Assembly (NCBI GenBank): GCA_964439955.1
Contig: CAYTPX010000007.1
Span: 1 to 64,000 of the forward strand
Length of the DNA: 64,000 nucleotides
Direction of reading: 5' to 3'
Source of the DNA: UBA1794 sp964439955
GTDB taxonomy: Bacteria > Bacteroidota > Bacteroidia > Bacteroidales > Bacteroidaceae
Each line of letters opens with the position of its first letter. The stretch's first letter is position 1. Made by a program: the position numbers and the translations under genes. The notes beneath the pieces were generated by a model, which ran no database searches, was not told the origin of the DNA, and saw only the letters and a program-made list of their open reading frames with translations. Below are positions 52,917 through 62,874 of this stretch, piece after piece.

Positions 52917-54575
52917 CTACCAATCATAGGTCAAGCCGAAACTGAACAGCTCGTAATATTGGAAATAACTGTCTCCTTGGGCACGGCTAACGCTGTCGTC
53001 GAAACGGATGTGCCAGAAAAGGGAGGCTTTGATGTAACGGTTGACGAGAAAGTCGAGCGTGTTTTCCCAACTCCCTTCCGTGCGCTCATAATTGGTGAAC
53101 CCTTCGAAGCGGCCGGTGTACTTGACGAAAGAAAAGATTTGCCAGTCGAAAGTGGATGTTATCTTCGACCCGTACGTGTGTTGTGCGAACTTTCCCTCGT
53201 CAATGCCGTATTGGGTCTCTTCAATTTCTGCGTCTTTTACGAATTTCAGGTCGTAGTTTAATGGGGCAAGCACGATGGACAGGTTCAAGTTGTTCTTGTT
53301 TAACTTATAATCCATACCGATACCGACGGAAAGGTAGGCGGGCGAGAGGAAGCCCGACGAGCGTTCGTCGGAATTGGTCGGGTATCCGTTGAATATCTGG
53401 GTAGAGAATTGGGCGCTGATGGTATAGTACCAGTTGGAAATGGCTTGCAGGCCGATTTTTCCCGTGTATCGGAGCAGGTCATTATTCATGTGGATATTTC
53501 GCAGCGTGTCCGAAGAGGTCGTATTGAAACCTTCCTTTATCTCTAAAGTGTTGTCCCATTGTATCTTCTTCTGGTTGTTGTAATTGAACTTGAATGTGAA
53601 GTTGCTTTGCAGGTTTAGGTTGTTTTCCCCGCCCTTGTACCAGTTTTCCGAGACGTACAACTGGGAGAATTGCAGCGAGCTGCTGGCCGAGAAGTTCCAA
53701 AAGCTGGGCTTGATGAGTTTTACCCCTTTTATCCCCCTGTTGTGGAGTTCAGGGCGCCGAACGGGTTCGGGTTGGAAAAGTTCGGAAATGTTTACCTTGG
53801 GGGCGGCGAGCTCTTCTTCTTTTACTTTGTACACTTTGAGCCCGTCGATTTTGTAGCTCCACTTCGCGATGCTTTGGGGCTTTGTGTAATACACGGTGTA
53901 GTACATGGCATTTAGGAACTTGTTGCCCCTCATGAAATGCCGGTATGTGCTGTTGTCGTACTCCAGTTGGGGCATCTTCTCGGTGAGCCAGCCGTAATAG
54001 AATTCCCTCGAAGCCTGTTGCGCTTGTAGGGTGAGCTTGTAGGCCTGTATCTGCATTTCGGCCGCCCGGAGCGAATCGACTATCGATTGGAAAGGGTTCG
54101 CCCCTGTCCCCTTGGCGCTTACGGCGCTGTGTGCGGGTTGCCGCCTCCTCCTGCGCCTCCCTTGGTTCTTTTCAGCCCGTTCCGCCTGGATTCGGAGCGA
54201 ATCGTTGTAAGCTTCTCCGTAAACCTTACGGAAGTTCCGGTCCGGGTTGTCGTATTTTCCCTGCAATAGTTCCTTGGGCGACCATTGCATGAGTGCCTCG
54301 TGGTAGAAAGTGAAAGGCAGGTAGAGCTTGTAGTACGCGGGGTCGATTATTGTCTCCCCGGGAGCTTCTTCCGTGGAGTCGGCGGGGGCAAGGATGCCGG
54401 CGCATGCGCTGTCGGGGAAAAGTGCAGGCGCTTTTCCGGAAAGCGCGCTGTCTCCCAGGAAAAAGATGCAAGGCTTCCCGCGCGCCGCGCTGTGCCTTTC
54501 TGCCGAAGCGTACGGGCTTGTCGCCCAAAGGGCAAGGGTTGCCAGGGATAGGGTACGTAGGAGGGTTCTTTTCAT
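52917..54575 (-). CDS. DUF3078-type outer-membrane beta-barrel protein
   Basis: 552 residues. A signal peptide (MKRTLLRTLSLATLALWATSPYASA) is followed by an odd Cys/Pro-rich stretch of about 40 residues encoded by AAAGTGC-family repeat units, then a helical plug-like region with an RRRRRRQP run, and a C-terminal barrel whose first strands include FSQLYVSENWYKGGENNLNLQSNFTF, the DUF3078 hallmark. It ends in aromatic FGLTYDW, a barrel-type terminus. Function unknown; assembly or transport at the outer membrane is a guess. Confidence 0.8.
   Translation of the reverse strand: MKRTLLRTLSLATLALWATSPYASAERHSAARGKPCIFFLGDSALSGKAPALFPDSACAGILAPADSTEEAPGETIIDPAYYKLYLPFTFYHEALMQWSPKELLQGKYDNPDRNFRKVYGEAYNDSLRIQAERAEKNQGRRRRRRQPAHSAVSAKGTGANPFQSIVDSLRAAEMQIQAYKLTLQAQQASREFYYGWLTEKMPQLEYDNSTYRHFMRGNKFLNAMYYTVYYTKPQSIAKWSYKIDGLKVYKVKEEELAAPKVNISELFQPEPVRRPELHNRGIKGVKLIKPSFWNFSASSSLQFSQLYVSENWYKGGENNLNLQSNFTFKFNYNNQKKIQWDNTLEIKEGFNTTSSDTLRNIHMNNDLLRYTGKIGLQAISNWYYTISAQFSTQIFNGYPTNSDERSSGFLSPAYLSVGIGMDYKLNKNNLNLSIVLAPLNYDLKFVKDAEIEETQYGIDEGKFAQHTYGSKITSTFDWQIFSFVKYTGRFEGFTNYERTEGSWENTLDFLVNRYIKASLFWHIRFDDSVSRAQGDSYFQYYELFSFGLTYDW
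54411..54482 (+). repeat. AAAGTGC-family units inside the DUF3078 gene (array L)
   Basis: Three units, GGGGAAAAGTGCAGGCGC-TTTTC, CGGAAAGCGCGCTGTCTCCC and GGAAAAAGATGCAAGGC-TTCCC, lie in frame just after the signal-peptide region. The first two can fold as GCGCTTT-TCCGG-AAAGCGC. Confidence 0.7.
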
Positions 54576-54706
54576 GCCTGCAAAAATACGTTTTTTCGCT
54601 TAATCCCGCTCTATCCAGCTTGCTTAAAATGACCCGGTACGACAGGCTTGTCGTTTATTTGGCAGAATTTCCACGTGAAAGTCCGGGTGGAAAGCCCTTT
54701 TTTTCG

Positions 54707-54732
54707 TACATTTGCCACCCCGTAAGGGTGGG
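54707..54732 (+). promoter_or_regulatory. pyrG -7 box and leader hairpin
   Basis: TACATTTG at 54707-54714 is followed at once by CCACCC-CGTAA-GGGTGG, a 6-bp hairpin that would lie at or near the very 5' end of the pyrG message, whose leader is about 75 bases. Such 5' hairpins can regulate initiation or stability; pyrG in Gram-positives uses reiterative transcription at this point, but no C-run start is seen here. Confidence 0.5.
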
Positions 54733-54775
54733 GCTTTGCCTTAACTCCTCTGCATCGATGTTTTTTAAGAGTTAA

Positions 54776-56410
<1,635 letters not shown>

Positions 56411-56444
56411 GAACGACACAAGCAGTTACCACAAATAGAATCTT

Positions 56445-58322
56445 ATGGATAAAAACTCAAAGATAGGGATTGGATTGATGTTCTTGGTGCTTATCGCCTT
56501 TTCTTTCCTTTCCCGTCCTTCGCAGGAGGAAATCGACGCGCGGTTGCGGGCAGACTCCTTGGCTGCCGTGCAGCAGCAAAAAGAAAAAATCCTTGCGGAA
56601 GCCGATTCTTTGCGCATGGCAGAAGCCGCCTTGCGGCAGCAATTCGGGAAGTCGGACACGGCGTCCCTTTTCTATTCCGCCCTCAGCGGGGAAGAAAAGG
56701 CCGTGACGTTGGAAAACAACCGGGTGGCGGTTACGGTATCAAGCCGCGGCGCACGCATCAGCAAAGTAGTGCTGAAAGACTACAAAGACCAAGAGAAAAA
56801 CCCGCTGATGCTTTTTGATTCCCCTGACGGGCTGATGAACTTCGAGTTTCAAACGCGGCAGGGTGTGCTGGCCACCGCCCTGTATTATTTCCAGCTGGTG
56901 CAAGTGACGGACTCCAATGTCGTGATGCGCTTGAGCGCGGATGCCGACAGCTATGTCGATTTCTGCTATACACTGCGTAAGGACGACTATATGGTGGACT
57001 TTTCGATGCAGGCTGTAGGCATGGCCTCCGTGCTGGATCCGGCGGCCGACCATGCCGCAATCCTGTGGAAGCAGAAGCTCCGCCAGTTGGAGCGCGGCCA
57101 CACCTATGAGAATCGCTACTCGAACCTTTCTTATAAGACTGCCAATGACTACGATTACTTGTCGGCGAATCAAAGCGAAGAGGCGGACATCCCTGAAAAT
57201 GTGCGCTGGGTGGCTTTTAAGAACCAGTTCTTTTCATCCGTACTCATTGCGGACAAAGCTGGATTTTCCTCCCCAAAACTCTCTTCGCGCATGGAGGGAA
57301 AGGAGAGCGGCTACTTGAAGAACCTCTCGGCTGACTTGCTAGTTGGTTTCGACCCGACGGGCGCACGTGCCACGAACCTGTCATTCTATTTTGGCCCGAA
57401 CCACTACAAGACGCTCCGTGCCTATGACAAGAACCTCTCCGGAAGCGACAAATTGGAGCTTGACCGTTTGGTTTACCTCGGGTGGGTGCTGTTCCGTTGG
57501 ATCAACAAGTACTTTACGATCAACCTTTTCGACTGGCTTTCCCGTCTGGGGCTGAGCATGGGTGTCGTCTTGCTGTTCATGACCGTCATAGTGAAAACGC
57601 TGGTATATCCCCTTACCTACAAGTCCTATATGTCGTCCGTGCGCATGCGTGTGTTGAAACCGCAAATTGACGCGCTCAACGAGAAGTACCCGCGCAAGGA
57701 AGACGCCATGAAGAAGCAGCAGGAAATGATGAGCATTTACAGCAAATATGGGGTCAGCCCGATGGGCGGATGCCTCCCGATGCTCCTGCAGATGCCCATC
57801 TGGATTGCATTATTCATGTTTGTCCCGACGGCAATCGAGTTGCGTCAACAGAGTTTCCTCTGGGCTGATGACCTTTCCACCTATGACGATCTCATCAGTT
57901 GGAGCACCAATATCCCCTTCCTCGGCAACCATTTGAGCCTTTTCTGCCTGCTCATGACGCTGACCAACTTGCTTTACACCAAGTACAACATGGACCAGCA
58001 GAAAGACACGATGGCGGGGCAGCAGCAATTGCCTGCGATGAAATGGATGATGTACCTCATGCCTCTCGTCTTCATCTTCATCCTTAACGACTACGCCTCG
58101 GGACTTAACTACTATTATTTCCTCTCTTCGGTGACGAGTATCTTGATTATGCTCATTTTGCGCCGCGTCATCAAGGACGAGAAGGTGCTGGCCCAGCTGA
58201 ACGCGTATGCCGCATCGGCCAAACCGCGGAAGAAGGGTAGCATGATGGCGCGCCTGGAAGAGATGCAACGCCAGCAGGAGGAGCTCCAGCGGCGTAGGCA
58301 GGCGGCGCAGAAGAAACGCTGA
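56445..58322 (+). CDS. yidC: Membrane protein insertase YidC
   Basis: Inserts and folds inner-membrane proteins. 625 residues, the long Gram-negative form: TM1 at about 6-18, a large periplasmic P1 beta-domain (70-340), then five helices of the Oxa1 core, with LGLSMGVVLLFMTVIVKTLVYPLTYKSYMSSVRM and GGCLPMLLQMPIWIALFMF as landmarks, and a basic C-terminal tail (RRRQAAQKKR) for ribosome contact. The N-terminal region after TM1 is an Ala/Glu/Gln-rich coiled coil. Followed by a terminator. Confidence 0.97.
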   Translation: MDKNSKIGIGLMFLVLIAFSFLSRPSQEEIDARLRADSLAAVQQQKEKILAEADSLRMAEAALRQQFGKSDTASLFYSALSGEEKAVTLENNRVAVTVSSRGARISKVVLKDYKDQEKNPLMLFDSPDGLMNFEFQTRQGVLATALYYFQLVQVTDSNVVMRLSADADSYVDFCYTLRKDDYMVDFSMQAVGMASVLDPAADHAAILWKQKLRQLERGHTYENRYSNLSYKTANDYDYLSANQSEEADIPENVRWVAFKNQFFSSVLIADKAGFSSPKLSSRMEGKESGYLKNLSADLLVGFDPTGARATNLSFYFGPNHYKTLRAYDKNLSGSDKLELDRLVYLGWVLFRWINKYFTINLFDWLSRLGLSMGVVLLFMTVIVKTLVYPLTYKSYMSSVRMRVLKPQIDALNEKYPRKEDAMKKQQEMMSIYSKYGVSPMGGCLPMLLQMPIWIALFMFVPTAIELRQQSFLWADDLSTYDDLISWSTNIPFLGNHLSLFCLLMTLTNLLYTKYNMDQQKDTMAGQQQLPAMKWMMYLMPLVFIFILNDYASGLNYYYFLSSVTSILIMLILRRVIKDEKVLAQLNAYAASAKPRKKGSMMARLEEMQRQQEELQRRRQAAQKKR

Positions 58323-58348
58323 GGCATCCCTTGGGGACGGTATCTTAG

Positions 58349-58370
58349 GCCGGGAATCCCCGGCTTTATA
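58349..58370 (+). terminator. Terminator of the pyrG-yidC unit
   Basis: GCCGGG-AATC-CCCGGC followed by TTTATAAA, 27 bases past the yidC stop. Confidence 0.7.
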
Positions 58371-58446
58371 AACCACCATGCAGGAATCCCGCCGGACATG
58401 TTACGGAGGTCTGGCGGATTACCTGCATGTTACTGGATACAGGACT

Positions 58447-59091
58447 ATGAAGTGGAAAAAGAACATATTTGCTGTTTGTGGCTTGATTGTTTCCGGCTTG
58501 ATTCTTACCTCCGCGGGGGAGATGGAAGGAAGCCACGGGTTTACACACATGGAGCGTTCCCATGTGCGGGTGAAAACACCGGGGCTTTTTGCCACAGGCG
58601 ACCGTTTCTCCTTGTGTTTCGACACGCTTTCGGCGTCTGACTGGTGCTTTCCCCTGCCCGGTGCCAAGGTGATTTCGTCTTATGCCAGCAAGGGACGCAA
58701 GTCCCATACGGGGACGGACTTGAAAACCTGTCCGGACGATACCATCCGCGCCGCTTTCCATGGCGTGGTACGGATGTCAAAGAACTATGCGGGTTACGGG
58801 AATGTGGTAGTTGTACGGCACGACAACGGATTGGAGACCGTCTATAGCCACAACAGCCGCAATCTCGTCAGCGTGGGGCAAGAGGTGAAGGCCGGTATGC
58901 CCATCGCCCTGACTGGACGCACGGGGCGTGCCACTACCGAGCACCTGCATTTCGAGGTGCGGGTCAATGGGGATCATTTCAATCCCACTTTGATTTTCGA
59001 CATGGACAGCCGTACTTTGCGTCCGTGCCGCTTGGAGTGCGTCAAGAAAGGTGGCTATGTCACCGTGCATTCCGTCGCGGCCGGTCGTTGA
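58447..59091 (+). CDS. M23-family metallopeptidase (LytM-like)
   Basis: Cell-wall endopeptidase-like protein. The start MKWKKNIFAVCGLIVSGLILT (58447) provides a signal sequence and gives 214 residues; the frame upstream crosses the yidC terminator. Zinc site: GRKSHTGTDLKTCPDDT (HxxxD) and TEHLHFEVRVNG (HxH), with YGNVVVVRHDNGLETVYSHNSR between. The catalytic set looks complete, so it should be an active D,D- or cross-peptide endopeptidase in the periplasm. Confidence 0.92.
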   Translation: MKWKKNIFAVCGLIVSGLILTSAGEMEGSHGFTHMERSHVRVKTPGLFATGDRFSLCFDTLSASDWCFPLPGAKVISSYASKGRKSHTGTDLKTCPDDTIRAAFHGVVRMSKNYAGYGNVVVVRHDNGLETVYSHNSRNLVSVGQEVKAGMPIALTGRTGRATTEHLHFEVRVNGDHFNPTLIFDMDSRTLRPCRLECVKKGGYVTVHSVAAGR

Positions 59092-59103
59092 GCGGCGCAG
59101 GGA

Positions 59104-59192
59104 CTTTTCATAGGAAGCGGCAAGGCAGTCCGGGGAAAGCCTTGCCGCTTTTCTCGTTTTCCGCCGTGCCCTTTCGGGAAAAGGCGCGGTGT
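59104..59192 (+). repeat. AAAGTGC-family array forming a terminator (array M)
   Basis: About three to four unit-length segments between convergent genes; the core pair is inverted. Flanking units read GGAAAGCCTTGCCGC-TTTTC and GGGAAAAGGCGCGG. Confidence 0.6.
59115..59155. terminator. Terminator between the M23 peptidase and the exported nuclease-fold gene
   Basis: AAGCGGCAAGGC pairs perfectly with GCCTTGCCGCTT (12 bp, 12-nt loop) and is followed by TTCTCGTTTTCC. It is built from the repeat family; the same GCCTTGCC/GGCAAGGC arms occur in array D in the opposite order. Confidence 0.8.
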
Positions 59193-59196
59193 TGTT

Positions 59197-60399
59197 TCAC
59201 GTTCCAGGCTTGAGGAATGCGCGCACGATGAGCGGCAAGTGGTCGCTCGTGCCTTCCTCTTGGTATTGGTAGCCATAGTAAGTTCGGTAGGGGCGCAGGC
59301 CGAGGTATTTTTCGTCGCGTTGCAAGAGGAAGGGGAAAGCCCCCGGTTCGGCACAGCGGGCGGGGACGTGGAGCGGGTCTTTCCCTGCAAGCATCCTTCC
59401 GCTTACGAGGATATGGTCGAGCACGCCCCATGTCCCTTGGTATTTGTAAGTCCCCGGCTGGCTGTGCTCCAGCGGCGCGGCCAGGTCGTACAGCCCCTCT
59501 TCCCGTATGGGGGCTTGGTTACGGGCCATTTTCCTGCGGTGTTTGCGTGCTATGTCGCACCCCTCCGGCAGCGCGGGTGCCGGGGGGATGAGTGTTTGTA
59601 GCGTCTCGCTGAAGAGCTGCGTGCCGGGATATTCGTTGAAGTCCCCCATGGCGACGATGAGCGGCTGTACCCGTCGTTGGGCTATGCTGTCTATTTTCTC
59701 CTTTAACGTGTGTGCCGCTGCGCGGCGGAGCGGGTCGGTAGCCTGCTTCCCGTCGCGTCGCGAGGGGAAGTGTACGACAAACACGTCCAGCGTGTCGCCC
59801 GTCTCGATCAGGCCGCAGGCATGGAGCGTGTGGCGGCTGGGCAGGATTTCCCCCGACGGGAGGCGGGTGGGGAAACTTTCGCTGTGGAGCAGCCGGAAGC
59901 GGTCGCGCTGGTAGAGCAGGGCGGTGCAGGTGCCCCTCGGGTCGGACGTGGAGGCCGCCACGTAGCGGTAGTCGGCCGTGCGCAGCAGGCTGCGCCGTGT
60001 CAGGTAGAAGAGCACGCTGTCGCCTTCCGTTTCACACAGCCCTACGAGCGCGGGGGGAAGTTCTTTGCCGCAGGCCATGATGGCCCGCCCTATGGCGGTG
60101 AGCTTCTTCCTGTATTTCCCCCAGCCCCATCCCCGCGCGCCCGTCGGGAGGAACTCGTCGTCGTCGCGGAGCGGATCGTCGGTGGGGTGGAAGAGGTTTT
60201 CCACGTTGTAGGACACAATGGTGAATTCTTCCCCCTGCCCTCCCGCCGTCTCCCCGTGGTCTCCCGGGAGTTGCGCGGCGGTATCGGCCGGGAGTGCGGC
60301 GAGGAGCGGCAGGAGGCACAGGGTGCGATGAAAAAAGTCCCCCGCTTTCCGGTGGAAAGGCGGGGAACTTTTCTTGGAAAGTGCAGGGGCTTGTCGCAT
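59197..60399 (-). CDS. Exported endonuclease/exonuclease/phosphatase-fold protein
   Basis: 400 residues. EEP-superfamily landmarks: FTIVSYNVENLFHP, ALVGLCETEGDSV (metal Glu), VVHFPSRRDG, LIVAMGDFNEYPGTQL (DFN) and GTSDHLPLIV (SDH), so the metal-dependent phosphodiesterase site is complete. Substrate unknown; Bacteroidota homologues are often simply called endonuclease. Its N-terminus is unusual: a basic Pro-rich stretch of about 25 residues encoded by repeat units precedes the hydrophobic TLCLLPLLAALPADTAAQ signal segment. It starts 4 bases after the pepD stop. Confidence 0.85.
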   Translation of the reverse strand: MRQAPALSKKSSPPFHRKAGDFFHRTLCLLPLLAALPADTAAQLPGDHGETAGGQGEEFTIVSYNVENLFHPTDDPLRDDDEFLPTGARGWGWGKYRKKLTAIGRAIMACGKELPPALVGLCETEGDSVLFYLTRRSLLRTADYRYVAASTSDPRGTCTALLYQRDRFRLLHSESFPTRLPSGEILPSRHTLHACGLIETGDTLDVFVVHFPSRRDGKQATDPLRRAAAHTLKEKIDSIAQRRVQPLIVAMGDFNEYPGTQLFSETLQTLIPPAPALPEGCDIARKHRRKMARNQAPIREEGLYDLAAPLEHSQPGTYKYQGTWGVLDHILVSGRMLAGKDPLHVPARCAEPGAFPFLLQRDEKYLGLRPYRTYYGYQYQEEGTSDHLPLIVRAFLKPGT

Positions 60400-60400
60400 G
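60335..60400 (+). repeat. AAAGTGC-family units at a gene start (array N)
   Basis: GGTGGAAAGGCGGGGAAC-TTTTC and TGGAAAGTGCAGGGGC-TTGTC overlap the first 22 codons of the exported EEP-fold gene and abut the pepD stop codon. Confidence 0.6.
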
Positions 60401-60403
60401 CGG

Positions 60404-61873
60404 CTACAAACCGGCCAAGATGCCGGTGAGGTGTTTCCAGACGGTTTGCAGGGAGGGGATATACATTTTTTCCTCCGGCGTATGCACCCCGCGCAAGGTC
60501 GGCCCGATGGAAATCATCTCCATCCCGGGATATTTCTTGCCGATGAGTCCGCACTCCAGCCCGGCGTGTATGGTCTTCACGTACGCCTCGCGCCCGGTGG
60601 CCTCGCGGTGGGCGGCTTGTGCCGCTGCCAGCAGGCGCGATTCGTAGACAGGCTCCCAGCCGGGATAGTCGCCGTCGGTCACGATGCGGTCGGCATGGGC
60701 CAGGCGGAAGGCTGCCGCTACGCAGCGCGTCACTTCCTCTTTTGAGAACTCGCTTTCGCTGCGCTGGCTGCTTACGACGGTGAGTTGCCCCTCTTTGCCC
60801 GTGCTTAGGATGGCGATGTTGTTGGACGTGTGCACGAATTCGGCAGACTCTTGGCTGAAGGCGTATACCCCGGTGTGGACGGCGTTGAGGGCTTCCACCA
60901 CTTCTTCGGCGCACATCGGATCCAGTACCTGTGCGGGTTGGTCGCAGGAAACCAGCGTCCATTTCATGCCGGGGTCGGTCTTTTTGTATTCGCGTTCCAT
61001 CTCGGCGGCAAAGAGGTTGAGGCTTACGCGCAGGTGCTCTTTTTCTTCCGTCCGCACCCCTACGGTCGCTGTGGCCTCGATGGGTATGGCGTTGTGCTTG
61101 CTGCCGCCTTCCATCGAGCAGATGTGCAGGTCGAGCCTCTCCTCCTCCTGCAAGCGCCCGAGCAGGCTGGCGAGGAGCTTGATGGCGTTGGCGTGCCCTT
61201 TTTCGATGTCGCTCCCCGAGTGCCCGCCGGAGAGCCCTTCGAGGCTGATGCGGGCGTAGAAGAAATCACCCCGCGGGGCAGGGGCGAACCCGCGATTCCA
61301 GGTAGCGGTCAGGCAGTTCCCTCCTGCGCAGCCCACGCAAATCTCGCCCTCCTCTTCCGAGTCGAGGTTGATGAGGTAAGGGCTTTGCAGCCACCCTTCC
61401 TTAAGGAACTCCGCGCCGCCGAGCGAGATCTCCTCGTCCACGGTGAAAAGCGCCTCGACCGGCCCGTGCGCCACTTCGCTGCTGTCCAGCACGGCCAAGG
61501 CCAAGGCCACCCCGATGCCGTTGTCGGCGCCGAGGGTCGTGCCCTTGGCGTGCAGCCATTCGCCGTCGATGACAGTCTGGATGGGGTCTTTCAGAAAATC
61601 GTGCTGCACGTCTTTGCGCTTCTCGGGCACCATGTCCGTATGGGCTTGCAGCACGACGCCCGGCGCGCCTTCCTTGCCGGGCGTGGCGGGCTTGCGGATG
61701 AGCGTGTTGCCCCGTTCGTCGTTTTCATGCCATAGCCCCCTTTCCTCCGCGAAGCGGCGCAAGTAGTCGGTAACTCCCTTTTCGTGCCCGGAAGGGCGGG
61801 GGATGTTGCAGATGTCTTTGAAGAAGCGGAAGACATTCTGCGGTTGTAATTCGTCGTATACCATGGGATACAT
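60404..61873 (-). CDS. pepD: Aminoacyl-histidine dipeptidase (PepD, M20)
   Basis: Di-zinc dipeptidase that hydrolyses Xaa-His and other dipeptides. 489 residues; MVYDEL three codons in is an alternative start. Metal and catalytic residues: VLQAHTDMVPEKR, KGTTLGADNGIGVALALAVL, FTVDEEISLGGAEFLKEGW, NLDSEEEGEICVGCAGG and ECGLIGKKYPGMEMISIGPTLRGVHTPEE. Long peptidase-D form with a lid domain. It is transcribed with the downstream EEP-fold gene. Confidence 0.95.
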   Translation of the reverse strand: MYPMVYDELQPQNVFRFFKDICNIPRPSGHEKGVTDYLRRFAEERGLWHENDERGNTLIRKPATPGKEGAPGVVLQAHTDMVPEKRKDVQHDFLKDPIQTVIDGEWLHAKGTTLGADNGIGVALALAVLDSSEVAHGPVEALFTVDEEISLGGAEFLKEGWLQSPYLINLDSEEEGEICVGCAGGNCLTATWNRGFAPAPRGDFFYARISLEGLSGGHSGSDIEKGHANAIKLLASLLGRLQEEERLDLHICSMEGGSKHNAIPIEATATVGVRTEEKEHLRVSLNLFAAEMEREYKKTDPGMKWTLVSCDQPAQVLDPMCAEEVVEALNAVHTGVYAFSQESAEFVHTSNNIAILSTGKEGQLTVVSSQRSESEFSKEEVTRCVAAAFRLAHADRIVTDGDYPGWEPVYESRLLAAAQAAHREATGREAYVKTIHAGLECGLIGKKYPGMEMISIGPTLRGVHTPEEKMYIPSLQTVWKHLTGILAGL

Positions 61874-61913
61874 TATATTAAAGTGTTGTAATAACTAAAG
61901 TTGGTTAAGGATA

Positions 61914-61943
61914 TTGCTCCGGTACACGGCAAAGGGTTATCTT
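61914..61943 (+). promoter_or_regulatory. Promoter of the OmpH-like gene
   Basis: TTG at 61914, then 19-21 bases, then TATCTTTG at 61936-61943. It implies a leader of about 220 bases that carries repeat array O. Confidence 0.65.
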
Positions 61944-62008
61944 TGCCGCTTGCAAATATATGGATAAAGCTGCAAAGAGTTTTTCCCCGAGTGTTAATAG
62001 TTGCAATC

Positions 62009-62112
62009 TCAAAGTGCCGGCTTTTTGGGAAAAGTGCCTCCGCTTTTGCGGAAAAGGGCGGGCGCTTCCATGCGGGAGTGCCGGGGCTTTTGGGAGGAAG
62101 GGCTTGCCCTGA
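62009..62112 (+). repeat. AAAGTGC-family tandem array (array O)
   Basis: The longest array: about four to five units of 21-24 bases, including TCAAAGTGCCGGC-TTTTT, GGGAAAAGTGCCTCCGC-TTTT, GGAAAAGGGCGGGCGC-TTCC and GGGAGTGCCGGGGC-TTTT. It lies in the 5' leader of the OmpH-like gene. Confidence 0.8.
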
Positions 62113-62168
62113 GGGGGCTGTTTGCAGGGAATCGGAAAAAGGATAGAAATCAAAATAACGAAAAAGGT

Positions 62169-62771
62169 ATGAGAAGTTTTACTTTTCTGTTGAAGGGAAT
62201 GGCCGTAGCGGCGGTTGCCTTTACGGCTGTCCAGTGTACGGGCGAGAATGGCGCAGCCCCGGTTGCGGGCAATACGGCCGACACGCTTGTATCGCCGGGA
62301 CTGAAGTTGGCTTATGTGCGGGTGGATACGCTGCTGAGCCAGTACAATTTGTCGAAAGACTTGAACGAAATCATGCTGCGCAAGGAGGAGAACGCCCGCG
62401 CCACGCTCAATGAGAAGGGGCGCGACTTGCAGCGCCAGTTGGCGGAGTTCCAGCGCAAGCTGCAAAACAACGCATTCGTGAGCGAGGAGCGCGCGCGCCA
62501 GGAGAACGACCGCTTGCAGAAGATGCAGGAAGACCTGCAGGAATTGCAGACGCGCCTGGCCTCGGAGTTGGACTCGGAAGGGAAGAAGAACACGCAAATC
62601 TTGCACGACTCGGTGCAGAACTTCTTGCGTGACTTCGCCAAGACCCATCCTTACAGCATGATCCTGAGCAACGCCGGAATGGAAAGTTTGCTCTATGCCG
62701 ACCCGGCTTATGACATCACGGCCGAAGTCGTGAAGGGGTTGAACGGGCGTTACAAGAAGGCTTCGAAATAA
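62169..62771 (+). CDS. OmpH/Skp-like lipoprotein
   Basis: The start MRSFTFLLKGMAVAAVAF (62169) gives 200 residues; the longer frame passes through repeat array O. The signal peptide ends at a lipobox VQC, making it a lipoprotein, unlike soluble Skp. After a short linker, KLAYVRVDTLLSQYN begins the OmpH domain: a long coiled coil (about residues 60-140) then YSMILSNAGMESLLYADPAYDITAEVVKGLNGRY. The expected role is as a periplasmic holdase for outer-membrane proteins. A large terminator follows. Confidence 0.88.
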   Translation: MRSFTFLLKGMAVAAVAFTAVQCTGENGAAPVAGNTADTLVSPGLKLAYVRVDTLLSQYNLSKDLNEIMLRKEENARATLNEKGRDLQRQLAEFQRKLQNNAFVSEERARQENDRLQKMQEDLQELQTRLASELDSEGKKNTQILHDSVQNFLRDFAKTHPYSMILSNAGMESLLYADPAYDITAEVVKGLNGRYKKASK

Positions 62772-62788
62772 CTCCCTCCCGTTTGGGC

Positions 62789-62848
62789 AAGCAGGGCATG
62801 CCGGATTCTGCCCGCCGATGCGGGGATGTCCGGCATGCCCTGCTTGTT
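62789..62848. terminator. 17-bp perfect stem between the OmpH-like gene and relA/spoT
   Basis: AAGCAGGGCATGCCGGA pairs perfectly with TCCGGCATGCCCTGCTT around a 23-nt loop, 17 bases past the stop. It sits between convergent genes and should work both ways, though the T-run is short. Confidence 0.75.
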
Positions 62849-62874
62849 GTCGTATGCGAGCCGCGGCCTGCGCC

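Noticed and set aside
62009..62112. CRISPR-like array
   Set aside because: The units are contiguous and degenerate with no unique spacers, and no cas genes are near; it is a tandem short repeat.
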